Assembly (NCBI GenBank): GCA_038373865.1
Contig: JAXGGA010000087.1
Location: 176,501-240,500, forward strand
Direction of reading: 5' to 3'
Source of the DNA: Uloborus plumipes
Taxonomy: Eukaryota; Arthropoda; Arachnida; Araneae; Uloboridae
DNA length: 64,000 nucleotides
Below the pieces are notes generated by a model, which made no database searches, was not told where the DNA came from, and saw nothing but the letters and a program-made list of their open reading frames with translations. This document shows, one piece after another, positions 58,709-64,000 of the stretch; within the stretch, counting starts at the first letter, position 1, and every line of letters begins with the position of its first letter. The position numbers and the translations under genes were made by a program.

Positions 58709-60494
58709 CACTGTTAAAAAAAACCTGAATTTTCAGGAAGTTTTTTCCTGATTTTAACAGAAAATTTCTGTTTTCGCTTCAAAACGTATCTTTTCCTTAA
58801 AGAAACAGAAATATTCCGTGAATAACCGATCATTTTTTCCCGGCGCCAGACCTGGAAACTTGGACGCTTGCCAAAACATATAGCTAGTGTTCGAATGTAG
58901 TGCGAAAGCGATGGCGTTGTTTATGTTGTGAAGCCATTTTGCTTTAATTTGAGTTTGCAAGGATTGGAAAAGTTAGGCTGGATTTATAGCGTTCCGCCAA
59001 TTATTTTGTGCCGTTAGAAGACTTGTGAAAAAATGATCTTTCCACGCTCCTGGAAATCATGTTATGATTCTATATGCCGCGTTGGATACACTTCGATGCA
59101 TCCGCCCGTTTCCCTTGAACGACATTTTAAAGAAGATTTAGTTTATCAATCCATAATTCATCGCAATGCATTCACTCAAAATGGGCAACAAAAGGGGGTG
59201 TGAGTATATTTTAAAATCCATACCCCCTTTTGTTGTCTTTTTTGGCAGTCGTCTATGAGAGGGAAGATTTTCGCTCATTAAAGGTAAGAATGGCTCTTGC
59301 CCCATCAATTTCTATCATGTTTTTATTTTTGTTATTATTATTTTTAATTTAATTTGAGTCTAGACTTAATACTTTGTTATTTCATGATGTGAACTGATAG
59401 ACATTTAAGAGTTACATATATAAACCAACTATGAGTGCTGAGGGTTAGTAAAATGATTTTTGTAATTTTCCACAACGATTAAAAAACTTCTCAAAACTAA
59501 GCTTTTTTAATACGCTTTTATTGGTTTCACATGTCGGTTTGTTTGTATGCATGTATGTAACTCTAAATGAAAGATCAATTCACGTTCTTTGCAAATATTA
59601 AAAGTAATATGTTTAATACTGTTGTTAACACTAAAAGCTGAAGTATATATTAGATGTTGATGTATTATAAGTGTTTTAGTTGTTTGGGAACTACTTTGTG
59701 CTCTATTTTTCTGTTTCTCATTTTCCCATATTTTAATCACCCACGTTTTTACGTTATAGGCTTATACCTATACGCTTATACTTATATATGCAAGATGGAA
59801 AATTATTGAAATTTTGCAAAATAAACAAGCGCTTTTATAGCAGCTTAATATTAATAGCAAATTATATATGAAAGTTTAATAAATTAGTCCTTTAAGTGGC
59901 GCAAAATGTGTAGATTGGAAAAAACAACAAATGAACAAATTGAAATTTTAAGAACCTTTAGAGAAACATTTGAAAATTTAAAAACAATATAAACATATAA
60001 AAAGAACAAACGAAAAAGATAAGGCAGCACATTACCCAAGTTTGTTCTTTTTATATGTTTATATTGTTTCGCAAATTTTCAAATGTTTCTTAAAATTTCA
60101 ATTTGTGCATTTGTTGTTCTACACAATCTACGCATTTTGCGACACTTAAAGGACTAATTTATTGAACTTCCATAGATAATTTGCTATTGATATTAAGCTG
60201 CTATAAAAGCGCTTGTTAATTTGCAAAATTTAAATAATTTTCCATCTTGCATGTATACATATAAGTCAAAGCGTATAAGTATAAGCCTATAACGTATAAG
60301 CGGGGATAATAAGAACCGAAAAAATGAAGAATGGAGAATTACGAAACGAAAAAATGCCTAACGGAAAAATGACGAACGCTCCGTTCGTCATTTTTCCATA
60401 AAATCACGGAAATATAATTAACGAAACGGAAACACTCCGGCAACTCAGCTGCCGTATATTTTTTCGTTATTTTCAGGAAATTTTTTTAACAGTG
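58709..60494. mobile_element. TA-flanked foldback-type element
   Basis: The ends are CACTGTTAAAAAAA and its inverse, flanked by TA at 58707-58708 and 60495-60496. It is inserted in duplication unit U1 at gagTAgcca. Inside is a large imperfect palindrome from about 59740 to 60305 (acgttataggcttata at one end and its inverse at the other). There are also two smaller hairpins, at about 59168-59230 (acaaaagggggt/acccccttttgt) and about 60366-60395 (aaatgacgaac/gttcgtcattt). No transposase is visible. TA target and size suggest a non-autonomous Tc1/mariner-superfamily element, but the ends alone do not prove it. Confidence 0.82.
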
Positions 60495-60500
60495 TAGCCA

Positions 60501-60743
60501 AAATACAAAAATGTAGTTTTTGACGTATACTGAGTATTTTCGGGAATTCATTTTCAATTTGGTTTCAACTGTATAACCATCTTTAGATGCCATTTCAGCT
60601 AGTTAAGAAATTGTGATGTAATAGTGCTACAAATAATAGCAATACATATTTTAAAACAAGTAATTAGCCTTTTTTCTCTAACGCCGAAAAACTCATTTTG
60701 CAAAGTTTAGAGCCGAATTATGCAAAAACTGAAAGAGTAGCCA
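60501..60743. repeat. Tandem duplication unit U2
   Basis: A 243-bp copy of U1 that starts directly after gcca at 60497-60500. It lacks the hairpin at 58438-58544, so its atctttagatg site is the empty target that shows what the hairpin inserted into. The right arm continues to the TTAA boundary after it. Confidence 0.85.
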
Positions 60744-61374
60744 TAGGTTTGTTAACAGATTGTGTTTCTGGGACAAGAAATGCTTCTACTCCAGCTAGTT
60801 TTTTATCTGGACACTCATGGTGCAAAAAGATAATGACCCTCAAAGTCATGTGATTTGGCGATTTCTACAATTTCAGAGTCGAATATTTCAATGTGAAAAA
60901 TATCAACCACACATATCTTTATGTTTTTGGATTCTACCCTTTAGTAGGTATTTACTGATATATACACTACAGTGGTTCACTGTTGCTACAAGAAGATTTG
61001 GTCGGTCAAAGTTGCATTAAAAAACTATTTTTCGTACAACTTTGAGTGACCTCTGACCTTTGCGCCAAGAGTCGTCCACAAATATTTATGTACTTACAGT
61101 TAGTGGGGACATAGAACACAAAATAATTGTCAGTTCCACGGTTCACTCCTAAAGCAAAAAGTATTGGCCTATCTAAGTTGGCATGTTTTTATGGAAAAAA
61201 AGAGCAAAGTCCAACTTGAACCACCCAAAACGGAAAAAAAAAAATTTTTTTTCGCAAAAATAAAAAAAACACGTGTTTAATAATTTTAAATAAAGACTAG
61301 ATTCTGAAATTTTCAGCAAAATCAAAAATGTCGAGTTTTTTGACTGACTGATTCTTAAAAAAAACGGCTCTTAA

Positions 61375-62163
61375 ATTCATTTCCTTTATAAGAAACTTGA
61401 TATTGGACTAACCCCTCCCTCTATATTTAATTTATGTAAGCTTGATTTCACGAAGAAACCATAATAGTATCTTTCACCGTACTCAGAAAGAATTAAAAAT
61501 GAACAAAAAAAAAAAAAAACTTCGCGAACTGTTTGAGCAGACTCGCCAAAATTTACGTTACTTTCCAATTAAAAGCCTAACGGCGAATGACAAAAGTGTG
61601 ACTAATATTGCGAAAACTAACTAAAATACTCTACCTATTAATATTAACAATGGGTGAGCAAAAGCATTCTTTGGCCATTGATCGTGAAGTCCGACCACCT
61701 GCACTTAGTATCTAAGCCAACGCTGTTTTAATCACTATCCTTCAAGAGTGTTGGCATTTCACTTCTTCTGTTGGCGAAGCTGGGGGAGCTAATGGACGGG
61801 TAGGTATGGCGCTAATTGTTAAGGGTAAATTGTTTAAGGTAAATTATTACTATTACTGCTGTCAGAATGAACAAGCTATCAAAGTTCGATTGCCGGTATC
61901 GAAGAAGTCGTGGAATGCATAAAGATTTCGTTGATGGGGTATGCAAAGACTAACTTTCTAATTCGTTTTAAAAGCAACTCCTTCCCCCGTTAACAAGAAA
62001 AACTTGATTTCTATCCCTTTTATCGGAATATTCACGTTACTTCAATTTCGATTACAGTCATGAAATTGGACTGATTTAATTAAGCACGCCGCTTCCTTCT
62101 AGTGTCATTGAGAAAGTAACACCCCTCACAGTCAGTCAAAGGGTGCTTAGGAAGAGCCGTTTA
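61375..62163. other. Gene-free DNA
   Basis: Nothing recognisable; a short A-run near 61506. Confidence 0.5.
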
Positions 62164-62165
62164 TA

Positions 62166-62385
62166 CACTGTACAAAAAAATGTCCTGAAAATAACGAAAA
62201 AATATACGGCAGATGAGTTGCCGGAGTGTTTCCGTTTCGTTAATTATATTTCCGTGATTTTGAAAATGCTCCGTTCGTCATTTTTCCGTTCCTCATTTTT
62301 TTCGTTTCTTAATTCTCCGTTTTTCATTTTCTCGCTTCCCCGCTTATACGTTATAGGCCTAGACGCTTATACTTATATATACATA
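62166..62385 (-). mobile_element. Truncated second copy of the TA-foldback family
   Basis: This stretch is an inverted copy of the right end of the 58709-60494 element. It starts CACTGTACAAAAAAA after a TA, then shares the blocks around ccggagtgtttccg, cgttcgtcatttttcc and the cgcttatacgttatagg motif. Homology stops near 62385 in a TATA/ATAC microsatellite, into which the intact Tc1 element was inserted. The other end of this copy is missing. Confidence 0.75.
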
Positions 62386-62417
62386 CATACACACGCAAAT
62401 ATATATACATATATATA
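62386..62417. repeat. AT/ATAC microsatellite
   Basis: A simple-sequence run of tatata, catacata and related units. It links the truncated foldback end to the Tc1 element and supplied the TA target site. Confidence 0.8.
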
Positions 62418-63635
62418 CACTGAAGTGACAAAAGTCATGGGATAGCAATATGCAAATTTTCAGATGGCAGTAGCATCGCATAGAACAGGTATAAATGCGC
62501 AGTGCTTTTACAGAGCTTTCATTTCTGTTCAAGTTATTCATGTGAAGAGGTTTTAACGTGATGATGACCGCACGACGTGAATTAACAGACTTTGAACGCG
62601 GAATGTTAGTTGGAGCTAGACGCATGGGTCATGCCATTTCGGAAATCGTTAGAGAATTCAACATTCCCAGATCCACTGTGTCAAGAGTGTGCCGAGAGTA
62701 TGAAATTTCAGGCATAACATCCCACCATGGACAGCGCAGTGGTCGACCGCCTGCACTTAAAGATCGAGACCGGCGACGTCTGCAAAGAGTCGTAAATTCT
62801 AACAGACAAGCAACACTGCGTCAAATCACCGTAGAAATCAATGTGGGACGTACAATGGACGTGTCTGCTAGAACTGTGCGGAGAAATTTGGATTTCTTGG
62901 GCTATTCCAGCAGAAGACCGACTCGAGTGCCTTTACTGACAGAACGACATCGCTTGCAGCGACTCTCGTGGGCACGTGAGCATATCGGTTGGTCCCTAGA
63001 TGAATGGAAAACCGTGGCCTGGTCCGATGAGTCACGATTTCAGCTGGTAAGAGCCGATGGTAGGGTTCGAGTGTGGCGCAGACCCCACGAAGCCATGGAC
63101 CCAAACTGTCAGCAAGGCACTGTTCAAGCTGGTGGTGGCTCCGTAATGGTGTGGGCTTTTTTTTCATGGCATGGACTTGGTCCTCTAGTGCGACTGGACC
63201 GAACATTGACTGGAAATGCTTATGTGCAGCTACTTGGAGATCACTTGCAGCCATTCATGGACTTCATGTACCCAAACAACGATGGGATTTTTATGGATGA
63301 CAATGCGCCATGTCACCGGGCCACAACTGTTCGCAATTGGTTTGAAGAAAATTCTGGACAATTCCAACGAATGATTTGGCCCCCTAGATCGCCCGACATG
63401 AATCACATTGAGTCTTTATGGGACACCATCGAGAGGTCTGTTCGTGCCCAAAATCCTGCCCCATCAACGCTTTCACAATTATGGACGTCTATCGAGACAG
63501 CATGGCTCAATATTCCTGCAGAAGACTTCCAACGACTTGTTGAGTCCATGCCACGTCGAGTTGTTGCACTTCGCCGGGCAAAAGGAGGGCCGACACGATA
63601 TTAAGAGGTATCCCATGACTTTTGTCACTTCAGTG
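62418..63635 (+). mobile_element. Complete Tc1/mariner element, DD36E type
   Basis: The element is bounded by perfect 27-bp terminal inverted repeats at 62418-62444 and 63609-63635, starting CACTGAAGTGACAAAAGTC. A TA dinucleotide flanks each side (62416-62417 and 63636-63637), as expected for Tc1/mariner target duplication. It carries one uninterrupted transposase gene and has the usual size for the superfamily (1218 bp). It sits in a TATA/ATAC-rich stretch that follows a truncated copy of the TA-foldback found at 58709-60494. Perfect ends and an open reading frame suggest a recent insertion. Confidence 0.96.
62561..63604 (+). CDS. Tc1-like transposase, intact, DD36E catalytic triad
   Basis: This 347-residue protein has the full Tc1 transposase layout. 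An N-terminal paired-like helix-turn-helix region (about residues 7-55) is followed by a GRPR-like motif (SGRPP, about 60-64), a second helix-turn-helix, and a DDE domain. Catalytic residues are visible as WSDESRF (D156), FMDDNAPCH (D247) and NHIESLW (E284). Thirty-six residues separate the last two, giving DD36E rather than the classical DD34E. GGSVMVW and the C-terminal AKGGPTRY are family hallmarks. The reading frame also opens at a GTG at 62558, but the first ATG is at 62561, with another at 62564. The protein would bind the flanking repeats and cut and paste the element at TA sites in the nucleus. No frameshift or stop is present, so it may be functional. A DD36E group has been described in animals; membership here is inferred from spacing alone. 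Confidence 0.95.
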   Translation: MMTARRELTDFERGMLVGARRMGHAISEIVREFNIPRSTVSRVCREYEISGITSHHGQRSGRPPALKDRDRRRLQRVVNSNRQATLRQITVEINVGRTMDVSARTVRRNLDFLGYSSRRPTRVPLLTERHRLQRLSWAREHIGWSLDEWKTVAWSDESRFQLVRADGRVRVWRRPHEAMDPNCQQGTVQAGGGSVMVWAFFSWHGLGPLVRLDRTLTGNAYVQLLGDHLQPFMDFMYPNNDGIFMDDNAPCHRATTVRNWFEENSGQFQRMIWPPRSPDMNHIESLWDTIERSVRAQNPAPSTLSQLWTSIETAWLNIPAEDFQRLVESMPRRVVALRRAKGGPTRY

Positions 63636-63637
63636 TA

Positions 63638-64000
63638 TATATAAGACAAAATGATGAGCAAAAATGTAAACTTTATAACTCTTACGAATTTTGTTTTTTA
63701 GAAAAAGTTTGAAAATGTCCGCTCATACTTAAAGCAAAATCCAGTGCATGAGTTCAAACTCTTAAATATCTTGCCTTTAAAAAAATACTAAAGCAATACA
63801 AGATTTTTTTTTTTTTCATTAAAAATTTTAGTTCATTAAAATAACATGATTTTTTTTATTTTTATAAAGATTACATCAATCTCGTATAAAATACTCAAAT
63901 ATTTTGAAGGTGGAATGCATAGTATTTCTGAGCGCACAACTTCAAAACATTAAGAAGTATTAACAAGGTGCATTTTTTTTTTTAAATATTTTCTTTTAAG
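63638..64000. other. Gene-free DNA
   Basis: AT-rich with short homopolymer runs; no feature recognised. Confidence 0.5.

Larger units (their letters stand above)
56821..61370. mobile_element. Giant foldback element with TTAA target duplication (nested insertions)
   Basis: The left arm is 56821-57833. The right arm, its inverse, is 58205-61370 and is interrupted by other events. Both ends read GAGCCGTTTTTTTTAAG inward and are flanked by TTAA (56817-56820 and 61371-61374), the target of piggyBac-, Kolobok- and Sola3-type elements. The centre is 57834-58204. The right arm carries a tandem duplication of about 243 bp, a small hairpin insertion (58438-58544) and a TA-flanked element (58709-60494). 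Removing these leaves roughly 2.4 kb. No transposase is visible. Open frames in the arms are mirror copies of each other and are unlikely to be genes. Confidence 0.88.

Noticed and set aside
62868..63254. 128-residue minus-strand open frame
   Set aside because: It is the shadow of the Tc1 transposase gene on the opposite strand.
1..64000. CRISPR array, operons, ribosome binding sites or prophage
   Set aside because: The sequence is eukaryotic; no regularly spaced direct repeats of CRISPR type and no bacterial gene organisation.
1..64000. LTR retrotransposon or LINE coding region, or viral genes
   Set aside because: No reverse transcriptase, gag, integrase or viral protein motif was recognised in any frame; apart from SINE-like repeats the mobile DNA seen is of DNA-transposon or Helitron type.

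Overview
This is eukaryotic, almost certainly arthropod, nuclear DNA. It is AT-rich and full of homopolymer runs, with no bacterial-style gene packing. I think an arachnid-like large genome is likely, but the sequence does not fix the lineage. Only one piece of a host gene is visible: a 46-nt exon on the minus strand at 50972-51017. It encodes positions 32-46 of a PRD-class homeodomain (EELAMRVDLTEARVQ), and its length, phases and residues match exon 3 of the Arx/aristaless family. Much of the rest of the window is therefore probably intron or flanking DNA of that gene, filled with transposons.

Most of the remainder is DNA transposons and their relics, many with target-site duplications (TSDs) that can be read directly. 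The one intact transposase gene lies at the right edge: a Tc1-type element with a DD36E catalytic triad and perfect 27-bp terminal inverted repeats (TIRs), 62418-63635. Decayed autonomous elements are a ZMYM/TTF-type hAT (33184-37443, 8-bp TSD), a second hAT with a DESTDI relic (53295-56360), a mariner-like element (48290-49544), two Tc1 fragments (46271-47360) and a mariner motif fragment (38.96 kb). Non-autonomous elements include a Helitron (28403-29482), two Harbinger-type MITEs with TAA TSDs, several TTAA MITEs, a hAT MITE carrying an array of CCGATTAATCGG motifs (18387-19146), a TA MITE (5608-6159) and tRNA-derived SINEs.

The most striking layer is a set of four giant foldback (palindromic) elements: 6730-9693, 11695-15408, 30903-38350 and 56821-61370. 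Each has long inverted arms around a short or moderate centre, but the ends and TSDs differ, so unrelated element families seem to have reached the same shape. Three of the four are nested with other insertions. Their order can be read: for example foldback, then TTAA MITE, then hAT, with a duplication inside the hAT, at 30.9-38.4 kb; and TTAA foldback, internal tandem duplication, hairpin insertion and TA-element insertion at 56.8-61.4 kb.

Layout: 0-5.6 kb, SINE tail and gene-free DNA; 5.6-16.3 kb, MITEs and two foldbacks; 16.3-24.2 kb, sparse DNA with a SINE and a hAT MITE; 24.2-29.5 kb, an unclassified repeat-ended element and the Helitron; 30.9-38.4 kb, the nested foldback/hAT; 38.4-50.9 kb, MITEs and Tc1/mariner relics; 50.97 kb, the homeobox exon; 51.3-56.4 kb, Harbinger and TTAA MITEs and a hAT; 56.8-61.4 kb, the TTAA foldback; 62.2-63.6 kb, the intact Tc1 element.
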